Shown one piece after another: positions 18,104 to 26,282 of a stretch of 34,400 nucleotides of DNA. Source of the DNA: Bacillus sp. HF117_J1_D. Lineage in GTDB: Bacteria; Bacillota; Bacilli; Bacillales; Bacillaceae_C. The notes below the pieces were generated by a model, which did no database searches, was not told the DNA's origin, and saw only the letters and a list, made by a program, of their open reading frames with translations. The stretch is taken from positions 1-34,400 of the forward strand of contig JAABNQ010000039.1 of the NCBI GenBank assembly GCA_009928435.1, given 5' to 3'. A program made the translations under genes and the position numbers. Position 1 is the first letter of the stretch. Each line of letters opens with the position of its first letter.

Positions 18104-19852
18104 CTATTTTACACGTACAGCTTCAATATCTAGGTATTGGGAATTTTTCACATCGAATAGTCCCGTATCAGTAAGCTTCAATTCAGGAATCACCGGCAAG
18201 GCGAGAAACGCCAATGTAATGAATGGATTGAATTCCATCGAGCAGCCGACTTTTGCTAGGGCACTGTTAAGGTCATGAATCCGTTCATTTACCACTTTGG
18301 TTTCCATATTGGACATTAAACCGGCAACCGGAAGCGGGAGGGAAGCAAGCAGTTTTCCCTTTTCAACAACTACAAGACCTCCCCTCATATCAGCTGTTAA
18401 ATGGATTGCTTTTAACAAATCCTCATCATTTGTCCCTGCAGCTACAATATTGTGGGAGTCGTGCGCAACCGTTGATGCAATCGCACCGTTTTTAATTCCC
18501 AGTCCCTTGATGATTCCTAAACCAATATTGCCGGTCTGGTAATGGCGTTCGATAACCGCTATTTTCAGCTGGTCCTTTGCAACACTTGGCAGAAAATGAC
18601 CGTCTCTTACATCGACCTCTTCGATGATATGTCTTGTGACAATCATTTTTGGCCTTATTTCGATGATATTCGCCATATTCCCTTCAGTCATCATTATTTT
18701 TAAATCTTCTATAGAAACAGGACTGATATGGACGCTGTTGGTGATAACAGAAGGCGGAGTAATTGATCCTGCCAGTTGGATGACCTCCCCGTTTTTCGCC
18801 ACAAGCTTACCACCTTTATACACTTGGCCAATGTCAACAGTTTCCAAATCTTTTAACAGTATGAAGTCAGCTTCAAAGCCCGGTGCAATAGCACCTTTTG
18901 TTTTTAAGCCAAAGCATTCTGCTGCATTCAACGTCGCCATTTGAATCGCAAGCAGCGGGTCTACTCCTTCTCGAATGGCCGTTTTCACGTTAAAATCAAT
19001 GCTTCCTTCATCGATAATTTCGTCCAGATGCTTGTCGTCTGTTACGAATAGACAACGGCGCGCATTATGCTCAGTCACTGCCTTAAGCAGAGTAACCAGA
19101 TCTTTTGCGGCAGACCCTTCACGCAGCATTACATACATCCCTTTTCTCAAACGGACTAGCGCTTCCTCTGCGGTTACGCATTCATGATCCGTTTGAATGC
19201 CTGCTGCCATATAGACATTGATCCCGTCAGCATCAATAGCCGACGCATGGCCGTCAACGTGCTTTTCTTTTACCGAAGCATCCATAATCTTGTCCAACAT
19301 TTTATCGTCCTTCAAAAGGACTGAAGGATAATCCATGACCTCCCCAAGGCCTATGACTCTTGGATGAGTATAATAAGGCTCCAAATCAGAATGCTCCAAG
19401 GTGGCCCCGGAGTTTTCAAAAGGAGTGGCAGGAACACATGAGGGTAGCATTAGAAGAACCTCGAGCGGAATGCCTTCTGAAGCTTCCAGCATAAAGTCGA
19501 TTCCGTCTGTTCCGCTTACGTTCGCTATTTCATGTGGGTCGGCCACGATGGTCGTAACTCCATGCGGCAGGACAACGTTTGAGAACTCGGAAGGAGTCAC
19601 CATTGCAGATTCGATATGGACGTGCCCGTCTATAAAGCCGGGCACGACAAATTGACCGGAAGCATCCACAGTCTCATAACCTTCAAACTCCCCTGTTCCA
19701 ACGATATATCCATCCACAATCGCAATATCCTCTTTTATGATTTCTCTCGTAAACACATTGACAACTTGTCCATTTTTAATAACTAAATCAGCAGGGATTC
19801 TTTTCGCTGCAACATCGATTCTTTTTTTCAGAAGTTCCTTTGTAAAGGTCAA
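18104..19852 (-). CDS. ade: Adenine deaminase
   Basis: 582 aa, amidohydrolase superfamily. Converts adenine to hypoxanthine and ammonia for purine salvage. Metal-binding motif GFIDGHVHIESAMV near residues 72-85, DPHEIANV near 105, GHASAI, and the C-terminal domain with TVAHDSHNIVAAG, a hallmark of AdeC. TTG start with GAGGGA upstream. It follows the purine permease by 33 nt and ends in a terminator, so uptake and deamination form a two-gene unit. In B. subtilis this gene lies elsewhere; here it is inserted between ydcC and alr. Confidence 0.96.
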   Translation of the reverse strand: MTFTKELLKKRIDVAAKRIPADLVIKNGQVVNVFTREIIKEDIAIVDGYIVGTGEFEGYETVDASGQFVVPGFIDGHVHIESAMVTPSEFSNVVLPHGVTTIVADPHEIANVSGTDGIDFMLEASEGIPLEVLLMLPSCVPATPFENSGATLEHSDLEPYYTHPRVIGLGEVMDYPSVLLKDDKMLDKIMDASVKEKHVDGHASAIDADGINVYMAAGIQTDHECVTAEEALVRLRKGMYVMLREGSAAKDLVTLLKAVTEHNARRCLFVTDDKHLDEIIDEGSIDFNVKTAIREGVDPLLAIQMATLNAAECFGLKTKGAIAPGFEADFILLKDLETVDIGQVYKGGKLVAKNGEVIQLAGSITPPSVITNSVHISPVSIEDLKIMMTEGNMANIIEIRPKMIVTRHIIEEVDVRDGHFLPSVAKDQLKIAVIERHYQTGNIGLGIIKGLGIKNGAIASTVAHDSHNIVAAGTNDEDLLKAIHLTADMRGGLVVVEKGKLLASLPLPVAGLMSNMETKVVNERIHDLNSALAKVGCSMEFNPFITLAFLALPVIPELKLTDTGLFDVKNSQYLDIEAVRVK

Positions 19853-19885
19853 TCAGTATCCCTCTCTCTATTGATCGGATTACCC

Positions 19886-21247
19886 TCAGCCCATAATAAA
19901 ATTGATGATAAACGCCGCACTAACAACGTACATAATCCAATGGATTTGATTGGCTTTACCTGTAAGCAGTTTTAATAGTGTGTAAGAAATAAATCCGAAA
20001 GCCAAGCCTGTTGCGATACTGTACGTCAAGGGCATTAATATGATCGTCAGGAAAACAGGGATGACATCTGTAAAATCATCGAAACTGATATTCTTGATTT
20101 CACTAATCATTAAAGCACCAACCAGAATCAGAATCGGCGCTGTCGCTACTGAAGGAACAAAAACAATCAGCGGGGCAAAAAACAACGCCAAAAGGAATAA
20201 TATCCCCGCCGTCAATGCGGTTAAGCCTGTTCGGCCGCCTTCTTGGATTCCTGTTGCATTTTCTACATAAGCATTCAATGCTGTACTTCCAAAAGCAGCA
20301 CTCGCCATAGTACCGATTGAATCCGCTTGAAGCGCACGATCAAGATTCTGGATTTTCCCATCTTCAGTCACCAATCCGGCCTTTTTTGTTAATCCAATTA
20401 ATGTTGCTAAGTTATCAAACAGCTCAACAATTGTAAAGGAGAAAATGACTGAAAGGATACCGTACGCGATAGCCCCTTTAATATCCATCTTTAAAAAAGT
20501 CTCGGACATACTAGGCAAATGAAAGGAAACGATGTCACTCAACCCTTTGGGAAATCCAATAAAACCTGTGATCATCGCAATAATACTTGTTCCAATAATA
20601 CTAATAAGAAGAGCTCCTTTTACTTTCTTGGCCGTCAATACCGCAGCAATAATGAAGCCAATCAAAGCAAGGATCGGCCCAAGGCTCGTGATATCACCCA
20701 ACGAAACAAAAGTCGCTTCATCCGCAACGATCAATTCCGCATTGGAAAAACCGATAAATGCGATGAACAAACCAATTCCGACACCAATGGCCGATTTCAG
20801 AACATCGGGTACTCCATCTACGATCTTTTGTCGGACTCCGGTTACCGTTAAAATTAGAAACAGAACACCCGAAATAAATACTGCTCCCAATGCCGTTTGC
20901 CATGTCAGTCCGTGTCCAAGGACAACAGTATACGCAAAAAAGGCATTTAATCCCATTCCTGGCGCCACAGCAACAGGGTAATTAGCCCAAAGCGCCATTA
21001 GAATCGTACAAAAAACACTCGCATAGATGGTCGCAGCCAATGCCGCTTCTTTTGGAATCCCAGCATCAGACAGAATCGCCGGATTAACAAATATAATATA
21101 ACTCATTGTTAAAAAGGAAGTCAGCCCTGCGAGTACTTCCGTACGAACATTCGTATTTCTTTCCGATAGCTTAAATACCCTTTCCAACAAACCTTTCTGA
21201 GTTGGAGGTGGAACGCTGGGCCCCGTATCTTTTTCTATCATAGCCAT
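19886..21247 (-). CDS. Purine base permease, NCS2 AzgA/PbuG type
   Basis: 453-aa membrane protein with about 12-14 hydrophobic segments, which takes up adenine, hypoxanthine or guanine with protons. AzgA-subfamily motifs: TSFLTMSYIIFVNP, APGMGLNAFFAY, and the substrate loop FGSTALNAYVENATGIQEGG. It is first in a unit with adenine deaminase, which suggests adenine or hypoxanthine as substrate, but PbuG and PbuO cannot be told apart by eye. ATG with GGAG ten bases upstream. The leader is long (about 380 nt) and structured, with no recognisable guanine-class riboswitch. Confidence 0.9.
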   Translation of the reverse strand: MAMIEKDTGPSVPPPTQKGLLERVFKLSERNTNVRTEVLAGLTSFLTMSYIIFVNPAILSDAGIPKEAALAATIYASVFCTILMALWANYPVAVAPGMGLNAFFAYTVVLGHGLTWQTALGAVFISGVLFLILTVTGVRQKIVDGVPDVLKSAIGVGIGLFIAFIGFSNAELIVADEATFVSLGDITSLGPILALIGFIIAAVLTAKKVKGALLISIIGTSIIAMITGFIGFPKGLSDIVSFHLPSMSETFLKMDIKGAIAYGILSVIFSFTIVELFDNLATLIGLTKKAGLVTEDGKIQNLDRALQADSIGTMASAAFGSTALNAYVENATGIQEGGRTGLTALTAGILFLLALFFAPLIVFVPSVATAPILILVGALMISEIKNISFDDFTDVIPVFLTIILMPLTYSIATGLAFGFISYTLLKLLTGKANQIHWIMYVVSAAFIINFIMG

Positions 21248-21642
21248 AGCAACATCGCTCCTTTTAAAAAAATCAAAATCAGCAATTCAAGAGGCGCAGG
21301 CCGAGAAATCAAAATGCCTTTATGAAACTCGGACTAATCAAATGCGCCTTGGCGTATTTGCGCTCAGATTGTATCGGGCCTCTGCTCGATACATTTCCGC
21401 TGCATGAAGTTAAAACGTTCTTCCATGCCTGATCCTGATGTGGAAGCGGTTTCGTAAAAAGAAAACGCATCGAGCCCCGAAAACACTATCCACCTCCCAT
21501 ATTCTATTTTTCATATCGAATGCCACCTCCTCCGTGACGATTCTTAAAAAGGGACTCCCTCCATAAATGGAGGTCAAGAAGGGGTGCACTTATTATTAAG
21601 GTCCAAAGTTCTAAAAATTTATAATTATTAGTAACCATTATA
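21248..21642 (-). promoter_or_regulatory. Long structured leader of the purine permease
   Basis: About 380 nt of untranslated leader. Near its 5' end, CCTCCA-TTTA-TGGAGG (about 21556-21571) is followed by CCCTTTTT. Two RBS-led short frames follow: 34 codons from ATG 21514 and 40 codons from GTG 21486. Close to the gene, hairpin 1 (21339-21360) and hairpin 2 (AGGCGCA 21292-21298 with TGCGCCT 21343-21349, plus CCGAG 21301-21305 with CTCGG 21328-21332) share one arm and exclude each other. No known riboswitch was recognised. Confidence 0.45.
21336..21372 (+). repeat. Intergenic repeat, family 2, copy D
   Basis: CAAATGCGCC (21339-21348) pairs with GGCGTATTTG (21351-21360). It matches the copy at 17927-17963 at 31 of 37 positions and lies in the permease leader. 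Confidence 0.65.
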
Positions 21643-21664
21643 TCATTTTTTCAAAAACGCACAA
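21637..21664 (-). promoter_or_regulatory. Promoter of the permease-ade unit
   Basis: Minus strand TTGTGC (21659-21664), 16 nt, perfect TATAAT (21637-21642). It lies just behind the ydcC terminator, so the unit is independent of ydcC. Confidence 0.55.
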
Positions 21665-21688
21665 CTCTCAGTTTATAATTCTTAACAA

Positions 21689-21716
21689 ATAAAAGACCCT
21701 CCATTTAAAAGGGTCT
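21689..21716 (-). terminator. Terminator of ydcC
   Basis: Minus strand AGACCCT (21710-21716) pairs with AGGGTCT (21694-21700), then TTTATTT. The first bases overlap the ydcC stop. Confidence 0.85.
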
Positions 21717-22734
21717 ACTTCACCGAGTCTCCTTGGACTGAACGCGCGACCATCATCATCTCTTCCTGCGTCAGGTCTTTGGATGCAATCATGTAATCGA
21801 CACCGTCCTGGCTCCAAACAACCGAATGATCATTTATAACGCCAATGGCAAAACCTAGATCTACCATCTCACCAGTCATTTCAACTGTCTCCATTGACGC
21901 TGTTGGAATCACCTCAGCCTTCTCCTGGAAGAGCGTGAAGGACTTATCCTCTCCCTCGTATGTCAGGATGACGCGTTTTCCTGTGTCCGTATTCATCGTC
22001 GTCTCATCATGAAGCACAACGCCAGGAATGTCAGCCATCGCATACTTCACTGAAAATTCCTTTTCATTTAAGTCTGCAAGCACAGGCACTTCTAGTTGGG
22101 CACTCGTCATATTTTTCTTTGTATCAAATGCACCCTCATCAAACTTGGCATTAAAATCAACCTTCGTAAACTTCACAGTGACAACCGGATTTTTATCAGT
22201 ATCCATCACCTTAACACTGATTGGCTCCAAAGTCTTTTTCTTGAAAGTGACTTCCTGAGTCGGGAGCATTTTATGATTCTGGTACCGTGTCTTTGTCTCA
22301 AACACATAATGTTCCTTTGTTTCCTTGAATTTCGCTTCCTTGTCTTCGAGTACATCTTGCACCAGAGACTCAAACAAATACGCTTGGCTGCTGTTTTGCG
22401 GCCAATCACTCTGAAACTTGTAACTTTTGTTTAGAGCAGGCGTCAACACATAAACACCACTCTTATTCCTTAAAATCATTTGGCTTTGTTCTTTTTTGGC
22501 GTTTTTCAAATGGACCCGATAATCACCTGGTTTATGATGCCAGACATCAATATCATAAACTTGAGGCTCATCCCCTACTTCCAGAGTCATCTTCGCTTTC
22601 GCCTTATACCCCTTAATATCTCCGGCTCTTTCCTTCAATCCCTTCGCAACATCTTCCTGAGATTTTGAACCACAGGCCGAAAGCACGAGCACCGCCACAA
22701 AAAGTCCCCAAACGAGCCATAGCCCCTTTCTCAT
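21715..22734 (-). CDS. ydcC: Lipoprotein YdcC, LolA-like (sporulation-associated)
   Basis: 339 aa. Signal peptide with lipobox LSAC (cysteine at residue 21), so it is a membrane-anchored lipoprotein facing outward. The rest resembles the outer-membrane lipoprotein-sorting (LolA/LolB-like) beta fold, with repeated ILRNKSGVYVLTPALNKSYKFQ-like strands (two stretches, ILRNKSG and LTPALNKSYKF). The B. subtilis homologue is in the sigma-E regulon; a good sigma-E promoter candidate lies upstream here. Biochemical function unknown. ATG start; the upstream 359 nt separates it from acpS. Confidence 0.88.
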   Translation of the reverse strand: MRKGLWLVWGLFVAVLVLSACGSKSQEDVAKGLKERAGDIKGYKAKAKMTLEVGDEPQVYDIDVWHHKPGDYRVHLKNAKKEQSQMILRNKSGVYVLTPALNKSYKFQSDWPQNSSQAYLFESLVQDVLEDKEAKFKETKEHYVFETKTRYQNHKMLPTQEVTFKKKTLEPISVKVMDTDKNPVVTVKFTKVDFNAKFDEGAFDTKKNMTSAQLEVPVLADLNEKEFSVKYAMADIPGVVLHDETTMNTDTGKRVILTYEGEDKSFTLFQEKAEVIPTASMETVEMTGEMVDLGFAIGVINDHSVVWSQDGVDYMIASKDLTQEEMMMVARSVQGDSVK

Positions 22735-22892
22735 TCCTTCAACCCCTTTGTTGTCTCATTTACACATGAAAAGAAGAGATTAGGAGGATGCCAAAAACCA
22801 TTCGCTCGCATTGACCTCTACAAATTGCGTGCCGTTCCGCTCAATGCAGCAATGACTTCCGTACCCAGCCTCCTCTCTCCTGACGCATTAAA

Positions 22893-22922
22893 AATATATG
22901 AGACAACCGTGGACAATATGTA
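22893..22922 (-). promoter_or_regulatory. Candidate sigma-E promoter of ydcC
   Basis: Minus strand TACATATT (22915-22922), 14 nt, CATATATT (22893-22900). The -35 core ATATT and a -10 one base off CATACANT fit sigma-E. The leader to ydcC is about 150 nt. Confidence 0.55.
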
Positions 22923-22923
22923 T

Positions 22924-23045
22924 AGAAAAGTGGAGGCGACTGTTCAGCCCCGACAAGCATAAGACGATTCCCGAGGAGGCAGCCCCTCAGCCACCACAGG
23001 GAATCGGCTTATGACCTCGAGCCGATGACACTCGTAGCCAGACAA
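22924..23045 (-). repeat. Structured intergenic repeat, family 1, copy B
   Basis: Inverted relative of 790-934. Shared blocks on the minus strand include TCGAGGTCATAAGCC, ATTCCCTGTGGTGG and TCCTCGGGAATCGTCTTATG, in the same order. CATAAG and CTTATG arms pair in both copies. The outer arms are more diverged here (GCCTCCACTTTTC for GCGCTTCCGCTTTTC). Confidence 0.75.
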
Positions 23046-23093
23046 CCGCGGTACAGAGTGGAGCGATGTTCTCTCTCTATCTTCTACGTTCCC

Positions 23094-23453
23094 CTAACCC
23101 TCTTCAATGATCACCTGTGCGGCCGCGTATGCTTTTGTATGTGTAATGGATAAATGTATTCTTTTTCCTTGATCCATGGGCCTGACAATATACGGCTTTC
23201 CTCTCTCGTCAGCAGCAATTTCAATATCCCGAAATGACAGCTGTGCACCAATGCCTGTTCCAACCGCTTTGGCAAAGGCTTCTTTCGATGCAAACCTGCC
23301 AGCCAAGAATTCGGTTTTTCTTCTTTCAGGTAAGGTTTCATACTGCTGAAGTTCCGTGGTAGCCAAAACACGCTCAGCAAATCGCGCCTGACGCCCTCTC
23401 AACTTTTCAATTCTCTCTATTTCGACGAGATCTAATCCCGTTCCCCAAATCAT
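23094..23453 (-). CDS. acpS: Holo-[acyl-carrier-protein] synthase
   Basis: 119 aa. Transfers 4'-phosphopantetheine from CoA to the serine of acyl carrier protein, the step that makes ACP active for fatty acid synthesis. Mg-binding Asp8 in GLDLVEIER and Glu58 in AGRFASKEAF are present, followed by GTGIGAQLSF and the C-terminal LSITHTKAYAAAQV. ATG with GAAGGGAAG upstream. Divergent from the rhomboid gene across a 77-nt promoter region. Confidence 0.97.
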   Translation of the reverse strand: MIWGTGLDLVEIERIEKLRGRQARFAERVLATTELQQYETLPERRKTEFLAGRFASKEAFAKAVGTGIGAQLSFRDIEIAADERGKPYIVRPMDQGKRIHLSITHTKAYAAAQVIIEEG

Positions 23454-23530
23454 TTGAGCACTTCCCTTCTACTTTTCTTCCTCAGCTATAATATAATGAT
23501 AGGAGTCTCAAACAGAAAGGAGATCATCCC
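23454..23530. promoter_or_regulatory. Divergent promoter region acpS / rhomboid
   Basis: AT-rich core around 23490-23505 with TATAATATAATG on the plus strand and TATTAT-type hexamers on the minus strand, so a -10 can be read both ways. AAAGGAG precedes the plus-strand gene. Confidence 0.5.
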
Positions 23531-24133
23531 ATGTTTGTCCGAACAGAGTCTTTCCAGCAATTTATCCGTCTATATCCTGTGGTCACAGCTCTAGTCGTCA
23601 TTCATATTGCCATTTTCCTTGCAGTAAACTTACAGTTCTTTCCGCAGCAGCTTATTTTTGAAAAACTGGCCGGCGTTAACGTATTGATCCATACGGGAGA
23701 ATATTGGCGACTAGTAACACCGATTTTCGTTCACGTTGCTTTTACACATCTGCTCTTCAATTCATTCTCACTTGTTTTATTTGGACCTGCGCTCGAACGT
23801 GCACTTGGCAAACTACAATTTATTCTTGTTTATCTCGCATGCGGAGTTGCTGCCAATATCGCTACGCTTCTTCTGAAACCGCCCTATTACACGCATATCG
23901 GAGCGAGCGGCGCCATCTTCGGTTTGTTTGGCATCTATTTGTCCATCATCTTTTTCAAAAAAGAAGCGATGCCTCAGCAAGGGAAGCAAGTCATTTTGCC
24001 GATTGCAGGGCTGGGTGTGATCATGACATTTTTCCAAGCAAATATTAACATTACTGGCCATATCTTCGGATTAATTGCAGGCTTGTTAATCGGAGCTGTT
24101 TTAGTTAAAACTAGACCTATCCGCTTTCAGTAG
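23531..24133 (+). CDS. ydcA: Rhomboid family intramembrane serine protease
   Basis: 200 aa, six or so membrane helices. Active-site Ser126 in GASGAIFG and His177 in ITGHIFG form the rhomboid dyad; the upstream HVAFTHLLFN (residues 68-77) supplies the oxyanion-side His and Asn. Such proteases cut membrane substrates inside the bilayer; the target here is unknown. ATG with AAAGGAG. Same position as B. subtilis ydcA; the symbol rests on synteny. Its last 17 nt overlap the end of the convergent ydbT. Confidence 0.92.
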   Translation: MFVRTESFQQFIRLYPVVTALVVIHIAIFLAVNLQFFPQQLIFEKLAGVNVLIHTGEYWRLVTPIFVHVAFTHLLFNSFSLVLFGPALERALGKLQFILVYLACGVAANIATLLLKPPYYTHIGASGAIFGLFGIYLSIIFFKKEAMPQQGKQVILPIAGLGVIMTFFQANINITGHIFGLIAGLLIGAVLVKTRPIRFQ

Positions 24134-25586
24134 CTCGCTCATGATGGCGATACCAAGTATAGATTTCCAATACATCCTCCTGATCCAAATGGGCGATTTC
24201 TGCATGACTGGCCAATTCACCTGATTTAACCGATGCACTCACCGCAGCTAAACCAGCACGTTTTTGAAACCAACTGACACTTGCCTTCATTGACTGGACC
24301 CGATTTTTCTTCATGAGCATCGTATGCTGCTCAATTGTCCTGTACCGCATTGTCAGTTGGGAACCAGTACAATTCCAGCCTGCTGATTTATACTGAGCAA
24401 ATCCCCATAAAAGGGCAATCGGAATCAAAATCGCTCCGTATAAACCATACGGCCAGAAAAATCCCGTGAGCACACCTGCCATAATAAAGGCAATAACGAA
24501 TTTCACAAACAGATAACGCCTCATCGAACAACTAGGAGCCGGCTTAAAATCAGTTTGGAACACGTAGTCTGTCAGATAATCCTCTAATATATCTGCTATT
24601 TTGTTTCTCTTCACCACCGGAAGAAGAACCATTGAGGAGCTTTCCAAATCAGTGGACGATCCTCCTGCACTCTCCAAAGATACACTTGCGTAGCCGAATG
24701 GTTGACGAATCGGACTCTCCTTAATCGTCAATGCCTGGATCCGGTGCAGAGGAACGGTCGTTGTTCTTTTCTCAAGCAACCCCCGCGTAATGATCAATTC
24801 ATCGTTTACTTTTCTGACTGTAAAATCATTATATTTGAAAAAGGCGATAGCAACAGAAAGCATCCAAGCGATCAAAAGAACCACCGCAATAATCCCAGAA
24901 ATGAAAACCACACCAAATTTGACCAGTTCTTGCATTTCATTGAACAACTTTTCATAAGGAATAAAGTCCTCAAATTGAAAAGCAAATGCCAGGAATGCTG
25001 AAATCACAACCCCAGCCCTTCCCGAAGTTGAAGCGAGAAACAGAAGCTGTCTCGGCGTAATTTTATAAATGATATCTTCTTCCCGACGCGCTTTCTCTTC
25101 CTCCACAATGCTTGCCTGCAACTTATTTTTGGCGTCTGCAAGGATTTTCTGTAAAGCTGCTGCATCTTCTTTTTTGATAGCCGTCAGCTCCGCTTCCGCC
25201 TTGTCCCCACTCGAACCGGCCGTTTCAACTTTCACCTTCACAAGACCAATTGGACGATGGATAATGCTTTCAGACAAATCAAGACTTTGGATTCGGTCAA
25301 AAGGGATATATCTTTTTTTCTTCACAAACAGTCCTTGCTCAATCCGAAGTTCATTATCCTCAATCCAGTATGTAAATCGGAGCCATTTAACGATGATCGA
25401 AGCAATCATGAAAAAAACAAAAAGTAAAAATACTAACCCTGGGATCACCTTTGATAATGAACCGCCAAACTCAATTTGATTTTTTCCTAAAATAAAAATA
25501 AAGATAAATGGAAGGATCAGTTCTTTCAACGAACGTACTAAATCGTATAATACTGTGATTGGATGCAGCCGTTTCGGTTCAAACAT
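24117..25586 (-). CDS. ydbT: PH-domain (bPH2/DUF304) membrane protein YdbT
   Basis: 489 aa from ATG 25586, whose ATGTTTGA overlaps the ydbS stop; a longer frame reaches into ydbS and is rejected. Several paired hydrophobic helices alternate with three bacterial PH-like segments (EQGLFVKKKRYIPFDRIQSL near 90, ITRGLLEKRTTTVPLHRIQA near 290 and a third near 430, TIEQHTMLMKKNRVQSMKAS). In B. subtilis ydbST is in the sigma-W regulon and protects against some antimicrobial peptides; I see no TGAAAC-N-CGTA promoter here. Coupled with ydbS. Confidence 0.9.
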   Translation of the reverse strand: MFEPKRLHPITVLYDLVRSLKELILPFIFIFILGKNQIEFGGSLSKVIPGLVFLLFVFFMIASIIVKWLRFTYWIEDNELRIEQGLFVKKKRYIPFDRIQSLDLSESIIHRPIGLVKVKVETAGSSGDKAEAELTAIKKEDAAALQKILADAKNKLQASIVEEEKARREEDIIYKITPRQLLFLASTSGRAGVVISAFLAFAFQFEDFIPYEKLFNEMQELVKFGVVFISGIIAVVLLIAWMLSVAIAFFKYNDFTVRKVNDELIITRGLLEKRTTTVPLHRIQALTIKESPIRQPFGYASVSLESAGGSSTDLESSSMVLLPVVKRNKIADILEDYLTDYVFQTDFKPAPSCSMRRYLFVKFVIAFIMAGVLTGFFWPYGLYGAILIPIALLWGFAQYKSAGWNCTGSQLTMRYRTIEQHTMLMKKNRVQSMKASVSWFQKRAGLAAVSASVKSGELASHAEIAHLDQEDVLEIYTWYRHHERATESG

Positions 25587-26061
25587 CGTCTTCAGCCACC
25601 CTTGCCAAAGCGGAAATCGAGCGACGAAGCTCCTCCGCCTCATGTATATCGACCGCTGGGATTTCATGTACTGTAGCCGCAGTCGAAATAGAAACCGTGG
25701 CAAGATTATATTTCTTCAAAATGGGTCCCTGGGAAGTATCGACATGCTGGACCCTTACCATTGGCACAAGTGTCCGATGAATGAAAAAGACTCCGTGCTG
25801 AAGCTCCAGTTCATGCTCTGTCACTTCATAGCGCCATCGTTTCCAACGGATAGAAGGAATGATGAAAATCCCCAAAATGGTCATGATAAGGGCAAGCCCA
25901 GATCCTGTAAGGACAATCCAAAGAGGCCAATCAAAAAAATAGGTCAACACTCCTAAGACCCCAACTATACCCCATAAGATCAGGGAATGAATAACTCCCA
26001 TGATGCGCCATACTTTTAAACCCCGCTGTGAAATCCTTCGCGATGGCGGTCTAATCTCCAT
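25579..26061 (-). CDS. ydbS: PH-domain (bPH2/DUF304) membrane protein YdbS
   Basis: 160 aa: a short basic N-terminus, two membrane helices (residues 20-45 and 50-70), then one bacterial PH domain with ELELQHGVFFIHRTLVPMVR and VQHVDTSQGPILKKY. Probably partners YdbT at the membrane. ATG with GAGGGGA upstream. First gene of the pair; the 220 nt before it hold the cshA terminator and a TTGGATATA/TATGTCCAA inverted repeat near 26113-26138. Confidence 0.9.
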   Translation of the reverse strand: MEIRPPSRRISQRGLKVWRIMGVIHSLILWGIVGVLGVLTYFFDWPLWIVLTGSGLALIMTILGIFIIPSIRWKRWRYEVTEHELELQHGVFFIHRTLVPMVRVQHVDTSQGPILKKYNLATVSISTAATVHEIPAVDIHEAEELRRSISALARVAEDDV

Positions 26062-26235
26062 TGGATCCCCTCTTTTCTGAATGACAATTTCGCTGAGTTA
26101 TCTAGATATTTCGTTGGATATAGCCCGGAGTATGTCCAACTAACTTTCGGCAAAAGATGTACTCCTTAGGATTTCCTGTTCGTTCTAGAGTTACTCCCAA
26201 CGATTAGGCCTTACTATCTACTCATCATATTTTAA

Positions 26236-26266
26236 CAAAAAAACAACCGGATATCTCCGATTGTTT
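26236..26266 (-). terminator. Terminator of cshA
   Basis: Minus strand ACAATCGGA (26256-26264) pairs with TCCGGTTGT (26243-26251), followed by seven T. Confidence 0.85.
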
Positions 26267-26282
26267 TTATCTACGTTTTATA

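Larger units (their letters stand above)
22735..23093 (-). other. Intergenic region acpS-ydcC
   Basis: No gene seen. It contains repeat family 1 copy B (22924-23045) and, immediately downstream on the minus strand, the sigma-E promoter candidate of ydcC (22893-22922). No clear acpS terminator; the palindromic repeat may serve as one. Confidence 0.5.

Noticed and set aside
21248-21642. Guanine/adenine (purine) riboswitch upstream of the permease
   Set aside because: The conserved junction core of the purine riboswitch class was searched for by eye on the minus strand and is absent.
26062-26235. Sigma-W promoter for ydbST
   Set aside because: No TGAAAC -35 with a CGT-type -10 was found upstream of ydbS on the minus strand.
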